A stretch of DNA of 64,000 bases from Cecembia lonarensis LW9 (GTDB lineage: Bacteria; Bacteroidota; Bacteroidia; Cytophagales; Cyclobacteriaceae). Location of the stretch: contig NZ_AMGM01000012.1 of assembly GCF_000298295.1 (NCBI RefSeq), positions 17,158 through 81,157 of the forward strand, read 5' to 3'. Numbering within the stretch: the first letter of the stretch is position 1; every line of letters begins with the position of its first letter. The notes under the pieces were generated by a model, which had not been told where the DNA came from, did no database searches, and worked only from the letters and a program-made list of their open reading frames with translations. Shown here piece after piece: positions 8,433-17,139 of the stretch. The position numbers and the translations under genes were made by a program.

Positions 8433-9061
8433 GCTTCGCCTCCTATCGTAATTTGATTGGCAATATGATCTTTTACCCTCTGATCATGGGTAACAATTAT
8501 TAAAACTGCATTGAATTTTTCTGCTTGCTCTTTCAATAATTTGACCACGTTAGCAGCATTTACATCATCCAAACTGGCTGTGGGTTCATCTGCTAAAATT
8601 ACCTTAGGCGAATTGGCAAGTGCCCTGGCGATAGAGACCCTTTGAGCCTCACCTTCTGACAGGGTGTTTACTTTAGCCTTTCTTTTATGCAAAATTCCCA
8701 AATCACTTAGCAGGTTTTCATTTTTTCTTCCATCTTTACCTGAAAAAAAATTAGCCAACTTGAGGTTCTCCTCTACCGTTAGTGGCGCCAAAATATGAGG
8801 CTTTTGAAAAATAATGCCAATGTTATTCCCCCTGAACTTATCCAAAGCTGCCCCACTTAAACCATATAGTGAAGTCCCATTAATGAATACTTCACCTTGA
8901 TGAGGTTTCAGTAGTCCTCCAAGAATATTAAGGATGGTCGTTTTACCGGAACCCGACTGACCGAGAATCAGTAATTGTTCCCCTTCTTTTAATGTTAAAT
9001 CGGGTATATTAAATTTTTGGTCTTTTTGGTAAGAAAACTCAATGTTTTTCGCAATAAGCAT
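8429..9061 (-). CDS. LolD/MacB-type ABC transporter ATP-binding protein
   Basis: A 210-residue ATPase with Walker A GQSGSGKTT at 34-42, a signature LSEGEAQRVSIARAL (the usual LSGGQ reads LSEGE here), Walker B VILADEPTASLD, and the H-loop VTHDQR. Length and sequence fit the ATPases that pair with FtsX-type permeases. It overlaps the permease gene by 4 bases and starts 2 bases after the stop of the receiver-kinase gene, so the genes are probably read on one mRNA. Confidence 0.92.
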   Translation of the reverse strand: MLIAKNIEFSYQKDQKFNIPDLTLKEGEQLLILGQSGSGKTTILNILGGLLKPHQGEVFINGTSLYGLSGAALDKFRGNNIGIIFQKPHILAPLTVEENLKLANFFSGKDGRKNENLLSDLGILHKRKAKVNTLSEGEAQRVSIARALANSPKVILADEPTASLDDVNAANVVKLLKEQAEKFNAVLIIVTHDQRVKDHIANQITIGGEA

Positions 9062-9063
9062 GT

Positions 9064-10242
9064 CTATTTATTTACGGGTATCTTCACAAAAAATGTAGTA
9101 CCTTGGTTTTGTTTACTATCAAAGGTAATCTCTCCTTCCAGCACATCCACACATTTTTTGACAATGGACAGGCCTAAACCTGAGCCTTCAATGATACCTA
9201 CATTTTTTGCTCTAAAGAAACGGTCAAAAAGTTGATCATGTTCGCTTTCTGGGATACCAATACCATGATCGGTTATTTTAACCAATAAGTGGTTATCCTC
9301 TTCGTTGATTTCAAATTCTACAGACTGACCATCCTTAGAATATTTTACGGCATTCGAAAGCAGGTTTTCAAAAATCTGGTAAAGTAAATCAGAGTCTGAG
9401 GTCACCGTTTTAGGTATTTTACCCAATTTCAAATTGATTTTGACATCATGCTCACTTCCTGCTTTCACCACATCAACCACTTCATTGATCAAGGCATTGA
9501 GAAAAAGTTTTTTGGGTTTGTAGTCAATCTTGTTGGCATCTGCTTTGCCAAAGAAAAGTACTGAAGTCAGCAGGCTGTTCAGGTTTCTGACGGAGTGTTC
9601 TATTTTATCTGCATGCTTCATGATTTTTGCTTTAAAAGGATGTTCTTTTTCAGCGTACTTTTGAAGCAATTGCGCGGAACTCAAAATTGAAGTCAAGGGT
9701 GTTTTAAAGCCATGTGACACATTCAAAACAATCCTGGATTTCAGCTCCCCTATCTCCCTTTCTTTTTCCAATGCCCTGGTCAACTCCTTATTGGCTTCTG
9801 CCAAATCCTTAGTCCTCTGACGGACTTTCTCCTCAAGTTCATTATTGAGTTTTTGAAGTTCTTTTTCTTTCCTGTCCTTGAATATGGCCAATTCAATCAC
9901 CATATTCAATTCCCTGATATTAAATGGTTTGATTACATAAGCAGAAGGATTGGTACCTACCACTTTTGTAAGTGTCTCGGCATCAGAGCTGGCAGAAAGA
10001 TACACTACAGGAATATCATATTTTTCATTGATGATTTCAGTAGTACGAATACCATCCAATTCACCCGCCAAGTTGATGTCCATCATGACAATATCTGCAT
10101 GATGCTCAGATAAAATCTCCAGGGCTTCTTCCCCGGACTCAGAAATACCAATTATCTGGTGATTATTTTTTTCAAGCGCTTTTTTAAGCAGAAGAGCTGA
10201 TACATGATCATCTTCAGTAATCAAAATCCTTAATGGAAACAT
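9064..10242 (-). CDS. Receiver-histidine kinase protein with an altered H-box
   Basis: The product has 392 residues from the ATG at 10242; a TTG start lies 8 codons upstream. An N-terminal receiver domain (about 4-120) has the acidic pair Asp11/Asp12, phospho-acceptor Asp55 and Lys105 (IKPF). A coiled coil (about 125-165) leads into a HisKA dimerisation domain and a HATPase domain with NLLSNAVKY, DHGIGIP and GSGLGLSI. The phospho-acceptor His177 stands in SHGFKTPL, whereas the usual motif is SHE(L/F)RTPL: the Glu that acts as base in phosphotransfer is Gly178. There is no membrane segment. It lies between a large sensor kinase and the ABC genes, so it may relay a signal from the former. Confidence 0.88.
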   Translation of the reverse strand: MFPLRILITEDDHVSALLLKKALEKNNHQIIGISESGEEALEILSEHHADIVMMDINLAGELDGIRTTEIINEKYDIPVVYLSASSDAETLTKVVGTNPSAYVIKPFNIRELNMVIELAIFKDRKEKELQKLNNELEEKVRQRTKDLAEANKELTRALEKEREIGELKSRIVLNVSHGFKTPLTSILSSAQLLQKYAEKEHPFKAKIMKHADKIEHSVRNLNSLLTSVLFFGKADANKIDYKPKKLFLNALINEVVDVVKAGSEHDVKINLKLGKIPKTVTSDSDLLYQIFENLLSNAVKYSKDGQSVEFEINEEDNHLLVKITDHGIGIPESEHDQLFDRFFRAKNVGIIEGSGLGLSIVKKCVDVLEGEITFDSKQNQGTTFFVKIPVNK

Positions 10243-10293
10243 AGGCGTAGTCACTGTAACCTGCAAATTACAAGATATTATGGATTTGAAAAA

Positions 10294-13200
10294 TCATTTA
10301 TTCCCAATAGGCAAAATAATCAGCACACGGGTACCTTTATTCTTTTCGCTTTCAATAATTATTTTTCCTCTCATTAAATCTACCAAATTTTTGGTAATAG
10401 TCAAACCTAATCCTGTTCCTTCAAAGGTTCTTTCAAAACCCTGACTCTCCTGTTCAAAAGGCTTAAATATTCTATCCATAAAAGCTTTATTCATTCCAAT
10501 ACCCTGATCTATTACTTCAAAATGTAAATTTCCTTCCTTTTCCTCCATAAAGATGCTGATCAAACCTTTCTCTGAATATTTGATGGCATTTCCAACAATG
10601 TTATTTACAATCATTTCAAAGTACAATGGATCAATTTTGATAATACATGGCTCAGTCAGGCATTTCGCTGTTATTAAAAGGCCTTTTTTTACAGCAATTG
10701 TCTTAAGAGGAAGAAGTATTTTAGATAAAAATTCACCCGCGTTTATAAAAACAGGGTTCAATTCAATCTTATTGGCTTCAATTTTAGAAAGGTCCAATAT
10801 GTTGTTGATGGTTTTTAATAGCCTTTCACCTGATTCCTGAATAATTTCCAATTGAGCAATCAATTCCAAATCATGCTTGCGGTTTAACATGATGTTTTCA
10901 GCTGTGCCTAAGATTCCATTTAGCGGAGTTCTGATCTCATGGCTCATATTCGATAAAAAGCTGGACTTCATTTTGCTGGCTTCTTCTGCTTTTTCTTTTG
11001 CTAATTTCAAGCCCTCTTCATATTGTTTTTTTTCTGTAATATCTCTAAATACTGAAAGGTATACATTTTGATCGCCTAAATTGGTCTTTAGCAAACTTGA
11101 GTAATAATCTATATACTTATTGCCGGCCTTAAAAGGAAGTTTTAACTCTATATTAATACTGGTTTCAGAAATCCCACTGTAACTGTCTTCCAGACGCTTT
11201 CTTTCTTTTTCATAAAATTCACGGTCACCAAATAAATCCCAAATATACCCAGCGCTTAATTGTTGGATATCAACACCAGCCAGCCGGGCAAGTGCCTCAT
11301 TTGCTGCTATTATTTTACCATTTTCTGTAGACAGCATGAGGCCATCTTTGGAGCTTTCCCAAACATTCTTAAACTGGTCCTCTGATTCCTGAACCTTTTT
11401 ATCCTTTTCGTTAACGACTAATTTAAGCTCGCCCGTTTCCTTAGTTTGTTCCAAGAATGATTTGATCAGGTACCCCACAGCTAGCAGAAACAAGGCCAAA
11501 ACTACTAAAAACCAGATTTGTAGATAGATGGGCTTTAAGATTTTAAATGATGGGGATACAACAGTCCCTGTAAAATTAACACCATCATTACTGGCCTGCA
11601 AAAACAGCTGATAGCTTCCTGGAGGAAGGTTATTAAAGACCAACTCGTTGTCTCTTGGATTTCTGATTTCTACCCAATCATTGTGTAAACCTTCCAGTTT
11701 ATATCGAACAATCAGTCTGGTATCTGGCAAAAAAGTGACTGCTTTATAAGAGAATTTAACACTGTTATTGGTATAGGGTATTTTGTTTTTATCTGTTATG
11801 TGTTCAGGAAAGTTTGTCAAAACAATGGGGCCTATCCTAACAAATGGGAAACTTCTCGTTGGAAAATCCGCAGAAGGATCGAACATGGAAAGCCCTTTTG
11901 AAGTACCTATCCAAACATTTCCATACTCATCCTCCAATAGTGCCCCTCTATTGATTTCCGCGCCTGCAAGCCCACTGCCCTCATCCAGTTGCCTGATGCC
12001 TTGCTCTTCAATAAGAAAAATTCCTTTATCTGTGCCAGACCATACCCTACCCAAGCTATCTTCAAGTAAAGCGAAAACGGGTCTATTAATTTTTTGCCCA
12101 TACCATTCAAAATCCTTCAATTTGCCATCTAGAAAAACTTTGAGTCCAGTCTCAGTGCCTAAAAGTAAGTGGTTACCCCACTCCAGAAAATCATAGCCAA
12201 TGATGGCCATACCCTTATCAAAGTTGATTACTTTATCCATTTCTGGGGTAGCACTTCCACCCTGCATCATGATCATACGGCCATCACTTAGCCGGCCAAT
12301 CTTTCTTAAAAACACCTGCTGCTGTTCAAGTATTCTCTTTAGATCTGAGGATATTTCATTTTGAAAGTGTTCTCCCTTAGCGCGATTTATAGAAGAAAGA
12401 TATACCCTGGTGTTAGCTATGATAAAAAGAGTATCACCTACCGCATAAACGGAATTAATAAATCTATCATTAGGACTTTTCTCAAAACTGGTAGTTTTGG
12501 TCTTAGGGTCAAACTTTCCAAGTCCCATGGCATTAGCTGTAAACCAAATTTGGCCATTCTTATCTTTGGAAAAATTTGTAATGCGAATTTCAGGCTGCCC
12601 TATTAATTCTTCATCTTTAAAAATGGTATGCACTTCACCATTCTCCCATAACTGAAGCCCATTATTAAAGCCAACCAACATCCCATTTCCATTGAGAGAA
12701 ATTAAAGCAGTAATTTCGTCATCTAAAAATGGAGGCGAAGCAAACTTTAGAAATCTAAAAGAATTGATATTGATTAAACCCCGATGTGAAGTAACCCAAA
12801 GGACTCCTTCCCTGTCCACGAGAAAATCGTAAATGGCAGAAGTTCTTAATTGATTGAATGTACCGATATCAAAAACCTCATCCTTGTTAAGAGAATATTT
12901 AAACAATTGGGAGTTATGATGAAAAATTACATTTCGATTTGAAAGTTGAATACCACTAAAAGTCTCCGTAATATAAGAACTCTTCACAAATCCTTCGAAG
13001 ATCATCCTATTTACAGTATCAGAACTTGGGCCTGATGCAAAATAGCCATCACCAAGGAAAAAGTACGTAGCAGTTGATTCATCAAATGCCATTTGAGAAA
13101 CCGGGCCTGGCAGTTCAATTCCCTTCCATTCTACCTCAATGAAGCTTTCCCCATCAAAAAGAAGCGCTCCTTCCCCAAACATCAAGACGGTCTGTTCCTT

Positions 13201-13722
13201 GCCATGAAAGACACTTTGATACGTCCCATTTTTATCGAAACTTTCAGGGCTTTGATGCCAATTCTCCCCATCATAAAAATATATATAATCTCTAATGATA
13301 AAAAAATAGCCTTCAAAGCCTAGGTGATAGTAAAAATCAAAACGCTGATAATTTATATTTATCCCTTCTACTTCATTTGGCAATCGAAGTCTTGTCCAAT
13401 TCCCTTCCTTGTACCGAAAGATGGCGGGAAGCCCAATTCTATTAAAAATCCAAATGGCACCGTCTTTCCCACTTAACATCCCCACCCTTTTGGAGAGTTG
13501 GGATTGAACGGAATCAGGTATGCTATAGGTGAAAAATCCATCTGAATAAAAGACACCCAAAGCTGTATTGAACCAGATTTGTCCTTCGGTGTCCTGTTGG
13601 ATATCGTATATCACATCAGAAGGAAGGTCTACCCCCCTAATCTGATTGTTAATGGGGAAATATTGCGCATGAGCTTCACAAATCGTGACCAGGGCAATTA
13701 TCCAACCAAATAAAACTCTCAT
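10294..13722 (-). CDS. Two-component-propeller sensor histidine kinase with PAS domain
   Basis: The 1142-residue product resembles the periplasmic-sensing kinases of Bacteroidota hybrid systems. After a signal peptide (to about 20) come repeated reg_prop blades (about 25-620, e.g. DTEGQIWFNT, DREGVLWVTS, DSLGRVWSGT, DEYGNVWIGT). A Y_Y_Y domain follows (about 680-755, ending NLPPGSYQLFLQASN), then one membrane segment (about 770-790), a PAS domain (about 820-930), HisKA with the intact H-box MSHEIRTPL, and HATPase (DQGIGM, GTGLGLTI). Unlike classical hybrid systems it ends after the kinase and has no receiver or AraC domain. The next gene, 51 bases downstream, has a receiver and is the obvious candidate partner. 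Confidence 0.93.
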   Translation of the reverse strand: MRVLFGWIIALVTICEAHAQYFPINNQIRGVDLPSDVIYDIQQDTEGQIWFNTALGVFYSDGFFTYSIPDSVQSQLSKRVGMLSGKDGAIWIFNRIGLPAIFRYKEGNWTRLRLPNEVEGININYQRFDFYYHLGFEGYFFIIRDYIYFYDGENWHQSPESFDKNGTYQSVFHGKEQTVLMFGEGALLFDGESFIEVEWKGIELPGPVSQMAFDESTATYFFLGDGYFASGPSSDTVNRMIFEGFVKSSYITETFSGIQLSNRNVIFHHNSQLFKYSLNKDEVFDIGTFNQLRTSAIYDFLVDREGVLWVTSHRGLININSFRFLKFASPPFLDDEITALISLNGNGMLVGFNNGLQLWENGEVHTIFKDEELIGQPEIRITNFSKDKNGQIWFTANAMGLGKFDPKTKTTSFEKSPNDRFINSVYAVGDTLFIIANTRVYLSSINRAKGEHFQNEISSDLKRILEQQQVFLRKIGRLSDGRMIMMQGGSATPEMDKVINFDKGMAIIGYDFLEWGNHLLLGTETGLKVFLDGKLKDFEWYGQKINRPVFALLEDSLGRVWSGTDKGIFLIEEQGIRQLDEGSGLAGAEINRGALLEDEYGNVWIGTSKGLSMFDPSADFPTRSFPFVRIGPIVLTNFPEHITDKNKIPYTNNSVKFSYKAVTFLPDTRLIVRYKLEGLHNDWVEIRNPRDNELVFNNLPPGSYQLFLQASNDGVNFTGTVVSPSFKILKPIYLQIWFLVVLALFLLAVGYLIKSFLEQTKETGELKLVVNEKDKKVQESEDQFKNVWESSKDGLMLSTENGKIIAANEALARLAGVDIQQLSAGYIWDLFGDREFYEKERKRLEDSYSGISETSINIELKLPFKAGNKYIDYYSSLLKTNLGDQNVYLSVFRDITEKKQYEEGLKLAKEKAEEASKMKSSFLSNMSHEIRTPLNGILGTAENIMLNRKHDLELIAQLEIIQESGERLLKTINNILDLSKIEANKIELNPVFINAGEFLSKILLPLKTIAVKKGLLITAKCLTEPCIIKIDPLYFEMIVNNIVGNAIKYSEKGLISIFMEEKEGNLHFEVIDQGIGMNKAFMDRIFKPFEQESQGFERTFEGTGLGLTITKNLVDLMRGKIIIESEKNKGTRVLIILPIGNK

Positions 13723-13800
13723 AGGTACAGGGTAACAGGGTTCTAAATTAGAAAAAGATATTTATTCTGTAAATTAATTGGAGATTGTTTCCCATTTCTT

Positions 13801-13830
13801 TTTGTGGTAGGGCTGAATCTTTTATTTTTG
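13801..13830 (+). promoter_or_regulatory. Promoter of sucD, Bacteroidota sigma-A type
   Basis: TTTG at 13801-13804 and TATTTTTG at 13823-13830 are separated by 18 bases, matching the Bacteroidota -33/-7 consensus. The likely transcript start is near 13836, about 17 bases before the ATG. Confidence 0.6.
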
Positions 13831-13852
13831 TCCAAACTTTAAAAAACGAAGC

Positions 13853-14734
13853 ATGAGTGTTTTAGTCAATAAGGATTCAAAAGTGATCGTGCAGGGATTT
13901 ACCGGTTCTGAAGGTTCTTTCCATGCACAGCAAATGATAGAGTATGGCACCAATGTAGTCGGTGGTGTTACTCCAGGAAAAGGAGGCACCAAACATTTGG
14001 AAAAGCCGGTTTTCAATTCTGTGGAAGAGGCAGTCGCCAAAACTGGTGCAAATACTTCCATTATTTTTGTTCCACCCGCATTTGCAGCTGATGCCATAAT
14101 GGAAGCAGCTGATGCGGGCATCAAAGTAATCATTGCCATCACTGAAGGAATTCCTGTGGCTGACATGATGAAAGCCAAACCTTACATCAAAGAAAGAGGC
14201 GCAGTATTGGTGGGGCCTAATTGTCCTGGTGTTATCACTCCAGGGGAAGCAAAAGTTGGCATCATGCCAGGTTTTGTGTTTAAGCAGGGAAGAGTAGGTA
14301 TCGTCTCCAAATCAGGAACATTGACCTACGAAGCAGCTGATCAAATTGCAAAAGCTGGGTTAGGTGTTTCTACCGCTATTGGTATCGGAGGTGATCCAAT
14401 CATCGGTACTTCTACCAAGGAAGCCGTACAACTATTGATGGAAGATCCTGAAACTGATGCCATCGTGATGATCGGAGAGATTGGTGGTAACTATGAAGCA
14501 GAAGCTGCCAAATGGATCAGAGAAACAGGCAACAAAAAGCCGGTGGTTGGATTTATTGCTGGACAGACTGCCCCTCCGGGACGTAGAATGGGCCATGCCG
14601 GTGCCATCATTGGTGGTGCTGATGATACAGCAGCAGCCAAAATGAGAATTATGGCTGAAAATGGTATCCACGTAGCCGAAAGCCCTGCAGAAATCGGAGC
14701 TGTTATGGCCAAAGTATTGGGCGTGGAAGCTTAA
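13853..14734 (+). CDS. sucD: Succinyl-CoA synthetase alpha subunit
   Basis: A TCA-cycle enzyme subunit: with SucC it converts succinyl-CoA, ADP or GDP and phosphate to succinate, CoA and NTP. The 293 residues are of normal length. The N-terminal CoA-binding Rossmann part has [16 protein letters not shown], and the ligase part has the phosphohistidine His248 in [11 protein letters not shown]. sucC is not next to it, as is common in Bacteroidota. The gene has its own promoter and terminator and therefore forms a single-gene unit. Confidence 0.97.
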   Translation: MSVLVNKDSKVIVQGFTGSEGSFHAQQMIEYGTNVVGGVTPGKGGTKHLEKPVFNSVEEAVAKTGANTSIIFVPPAFAADAIMEAADAGIKVIIAITEGIPVADMMKAKPYIKERGAVLVGPNCPGVITPGEAKVGIMPGFVFKQGRVGIVSKSGTLTYEAADQIAKAGLGVSTAIGIGGDPIIGTSTKEAVQLLMEDPETDAIVMIGEIGGNYEAEAAKWIRETGNKKPVVGFIAGQTAPPGRRMGHAGAIIGGADDTAAAKMRIMAENGIHVAESPAEIGAVMAKVLGVEA

Positions 14735-14794
14735 TGAGATTTAGTAATTAGTTACTAGTTATTATTAGTTAGTAACTGACTGGTTAATATCAAG

Positions 14795-14824
14795 CCGCTC
14801 GGAGTAATCCGGGCGGTTTTTTTT
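14795..14824 (+). terminator. Rho-independent terminator of sucD
   Basis: A 9-bp stem (CCGCTCGGA at 14795-14803 with TCCGGGCGG at 14808-14816, one G-T pair) and a 4-base loop are followed by eight T. Confidence 0.85.
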
Positions 14825-14883
14825 GTTGACTTCAAAAAAATATCTGACTATTCGGAAAGTTACACGTATCAATTTGAGGGCCT

Positions 14884-15036
14884 CGGCAAGCTCGGCCACC
14901 GGGACTAGAATAAATAGGGGGGGGGGGTAGGGAAGAAATGCGGCAAAGCCGCATTTCTTCCCTACCCCCCAGGTTTTCCAAACCTAAATCCCGTTCCCCG
15001 AGCTCGGTTAGTGAGCTTGCCGAACTATGCCGAGCT
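14884..15036. repeat. Large nested palindromic element (REP/MITE-like)
   Basis: The core is a perfect 23-bp inverted repeat (14922-14944 and 14948-14970) with a 3-base loop AAA; the arms include TAGGGAAGAAATGCGGC, and the left arm begins inside a run of 11 G (14917-14927). Around it lies an outer imperfect inverted repeat: CGGCAAGCTC at 14884-14893 pairs with GAGCTTGCCG at 15012-15021, with further GAGCTCGG and GCCGAGCTT copies. It contains no gene. On its right side it abuts a 5'-truncated antitoxin gene, so it looks like an inserted or rearrangement-associated repeat. The short stretch from the sucD terminator to 14883 holds nothing else that I can identify. Confidence 0.75.
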
Positions 15037-15040
15037 TCAA

Positions 15041-15226
15041 AAGACTAGTCTATCTAGGATGATTGAGTCTTATCTTAATTCATTGGTCAATGAAAAAGAT
15101 TTACTTTCTGAAAAAGGCCCTGAAATATCGCCATTTGTTAAAAGTATGCAAACAGGGATCAACATCCCTGAAGATTATGAATACAAAAAAGACTATAGGG
15201 ATCACGTAGAGAAAAGACACCTATGA
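15041..15226 (+). pseudogene. 5'-truncated antitoxin gene (DUF6364-like ribbon-helix-helix type)
   Basis: The surviving residues begin TSLSRMIESYL and continue with SPFVKSM and a charged C-terminus ending DHVEKRHL. This is how the C-terminal two-thirds of small DUF6364-like antitoxins look: second helix of a ribbon-helix-helix domain plus a toxin-binding tail. The N-terminal beta strand and first helix are absent. Upstream of about 15040 the frame runs into the palindromic element, where a GTG at 15011 could only add unrelated residues. The stop overlaps the next ATG as ATGA, the usual arrangement for toxin-antitoxin pairs. Confidence 0.65.
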
Positions 15227-15356
15227 AAACAACATTCTTTCTCGATACCAATGTTGTTCTTGACTTGTTGGGTGAAAGGATTCCATTTTATGATCCGATA
15301 GCAAGGATAGCCTCTCTTGCAGACAGGAATGAAATTCAATTTATCTCAACCCTATC
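15223..15356 (+). pseudogene. Truncated PIN-domain (VapC-like) toxin gene
   Basis: The first 44 or so residues are the start of a PIN-domain ribonuclease: FFLDTNVVLDLLGER with the catalytic Asp8, then IARIASLADRNEIQFI. After about 15350 the similarity ends and the frame runs through AT-rich repeats to a stop at 15483. PIN toxins have about 130-140 residues and three or four acidic active-site residues, most of which are missing. The product cannot be an active nuclease. The pair is therefore a remnant of a toxin-antitoxin locus broken at both ends. Confidence 0.7.
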
Positions 15357-15358
15357 TC

Positions 15359-15458
15359 AATATCCGCCAATTACTTTTCTTTTTATTTCTAACCCAATAT
15401 CAAATCAATATCAAAAAATATCCATCAATATCAATCTCTATATTTCCACTTTATTTCC
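15359..15458. repeat. GATATT/AATATC repeat array upstream of the ABC-F gene
   Basis: AATATC occurs at 15359, 15396, 15407, 15417 and 15427; the last four are spaced 11, 10 and 10 bases, close to one helical turn. The segment 15405-15458 on the minus strand is similar over about 50 bases to 17140-17190 on the plus strand, so the two form an inverted pair around the ABC-F gene. Confidence 0.6.
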
Positions 15459-15467
15459 ATTAAAGCC

Positions 15468-15475
15468 TACCTTTG
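15468..15475 (+). promoter_or_regulatory. Candidate -7 element of the ABC-F gene
   Basis: TACCTTTG matches TAnnTTTG and lies 20 bases before the ATG, implying a very short leader. No clear TTTG is found at the -33 position, which lies inside the repeat array. Confidence 0.4.
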
Positions 15476-15495
15476 CCCCTTGAATTCCTAATCCC

Positions 15496-17130
15496 ATGAT
15501 ATCAGTTGACAATATTGCCGTCATCCACGGCGGACATGCCTTATTCAGTGATGTTTCCTTCTCCATCAACCCCAATGATAAAATCGCGCTTATGGGGAAA
15601 AACGGAGCCGGAAAATCCACCATGCTCAAAATTATCGCAGGAGCAACCAAACCCTCCAAAGGTGGTGTTTCCGCTCCTAAAGATGCGGTGATTGCCTATT
15701 TACCCCAGCATTTGCTGACTGCGGATGATGCTACTGTTTTCGAAGAAACAGCCAAGGCATTTGCCTCCTACTTGAATCTCAAAGAGGAAATAGACAGGCT
15801 GAATGAAGAGTTGACGGTGAGAACGGATTATGATTCTGAAGAATATTACAAAATCATCGAGCGGGTTTCAGAAGTATCGGAGAAGTTCTATTCCATTGAA
15901 GAAGTGAATTATGAGGAAGAAGTGGAAAAGGTACTGCTGGGTCTGGGTTTTGAAAGGAACGACTTTCAACGACCAACCTCAGAATTTTCAGGGGGCTGGA
16001 GGATGCGGATTGAGCTGGCCAAAATCCTTTTGCAGAAACCGGACCTTATTCTGCTGGATGAACCTACCAACCACCTGGATATAGAATCCATTCAGTGGCT
16101 GGAAGAGTTTTTGACCGAAAAGGCCAAAGCGGTAGTGGTAATTTCCCACGACCGTGCTTTTGTAGACAACATCACCAACCGCACCATTGAGGTGACCATG
16201 GGCAGAATCTATGATTACAAAGCCAAGTATTCGCACTACCTCGAACTCAGAAAAGAACGCAGGGAACAGCAGCAAAAGCAATACGATGAGCAGCAGAAGT
16301 TTATTGCAGAGACTACCCAATTTATAGAACGCTTCAAGGGCACCTATTCCAAAACCCTTCAGGTCCAATCCAGGGTAAAAATGTTGGAAAAATTGGAACT
16401 GGTGGAAGTGGATGAGGTAGATACATCCGCTCTGCGCTTGCGCTTTCCTCCCTCCCCCAGATCAGGAAAATATCCGGTAATTGTGGAAGACCTTTCCAAA
16501 TCTTATGGGGACCATGTGGTCTTCAAGAATGCCTCTATGACCATAGAAAGAGGACAAAAAGTGGCTTTTGTGGGCAAGAACGGGGAAGGTAAATCCACCA
16601 TGATCAAAGCCATCATGGGGGAAATTGACTTTGATGGAAAATGTGAATTGGGACACAATGCCCAAATTGGCTATTTCGCTCAAAACCAGGCTTCCCTCTT
16701 AGATGAAAGTTTGACCATCTTTGAAACCATCGATCAGATTGCAGTGGGTGAAATTCGCTCCAAAATCAAGGACCTATTGGGTGCATTCATGTTTTCCGGA
16801 GATGACATCAACAAAAAAGTAAAGGTGCTTTCCGGAGGAGAGAAGACCCGATTGGCCATGATCAAACTTTTGTTGGAACCGGTCAATCTGCTGATCCTTG
16901 ACGAACCTACCAACCACCTCGATATGCGGACCAAGGACATCATCAAGGATGCTTTAAAGGATTTTGACGGCACTTTGATCCTGGTTTCCCACGACAGGGA
17001 CTTCCTGGATGGCTTGGCCACCAAGGTCTTTGAGTTCGGCAATAAAAGAGTAAAAGAGCACTTCGAAGACATCAATGGCTTCCTGAGAAATAAGAAATTG
17101 GAGAATTTGAGAGAGGTGGAAAGGAAATAA
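15496..17130 (+). CDS. ABC-F family ATPase
   Basis: A soluble protein of 544 residues with two ABC domains in one chain and no membrane segment, the ABC-F plan. Domain 1 has Walker A GKNGAGKST (34-42), signature SGGWRMR and Walker B with LDEPTNHLD. Domain 2 has GKNGEGKST, LSGGEKTR and LDEPTNHLD. A charged helical linker (about 235-290, EQQQKQYDEQQK) joins them; in this family it reaches toward the ribosomal peptidyl transferase centre. Housekeeping members (EttA, Uup, YbiT types) tune translation, while others protect ribosomes from antibiotics; sequence alone does not decide. The gene sits between the toxin-antitoxin scar and the antiporter operon and is flanked by inverted GATATT arrays. 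Confidence 0.93.
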   Translation: MISVDNIAVIHGGHALFSDVSFSINPNDKIALMGKNGAGKSTMLKIIAGATKPSKGGVSAPKDAVIAYLPQHLLTADDATVFEETAKAFASYLNLKEEIDRLNEELTVRTDYDSEEYYKIIERVSEVSEKFYSIEEVNYEEEVEKVLLGLGFERNDFQRPTSEFSGGWRMRIELAKILLQKPDLILLDEPTNHLDIESIQWLEEFLTEKAKAVVVISHDRAFVDNITNRTIEVTMGRIYDYKAKYSHYLELRKERREQQQKQYDEQQKFIAETTQFIERFKGTYSKTLQVQSRVKMLEKLELVEVDEVDTSALRLRFPPSPRSGKYPVIVEDLSKSYGDHVVFKNASMTIERGQKVAFVGKNGEGKSTMIKAIMGEIDFDGKCELGHNAQIGYFAQNQASLLDESLTIFETIDQIAVGEIRSKIKDLLGAFMFSGDDINKKVKVLSGGEKTRLAMIKLLLEPVNLLILDEPTNHLDMRTKDIIKDALKDFDGTLILVSHDRDFLDGLATKVFEFGNKRVKEHFEDINGFLRNKKLENLREVERK

Positions 17131-17139
17131 TTTCATTGA

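Noticed and set aside
15011..15226. Intact 71-residue antitoxin gene starting at GTG 15011
   Set aside because: The first ten residues are encoded by the palindromic element and do not provide the N-terminal half of the DNA-binding domain.
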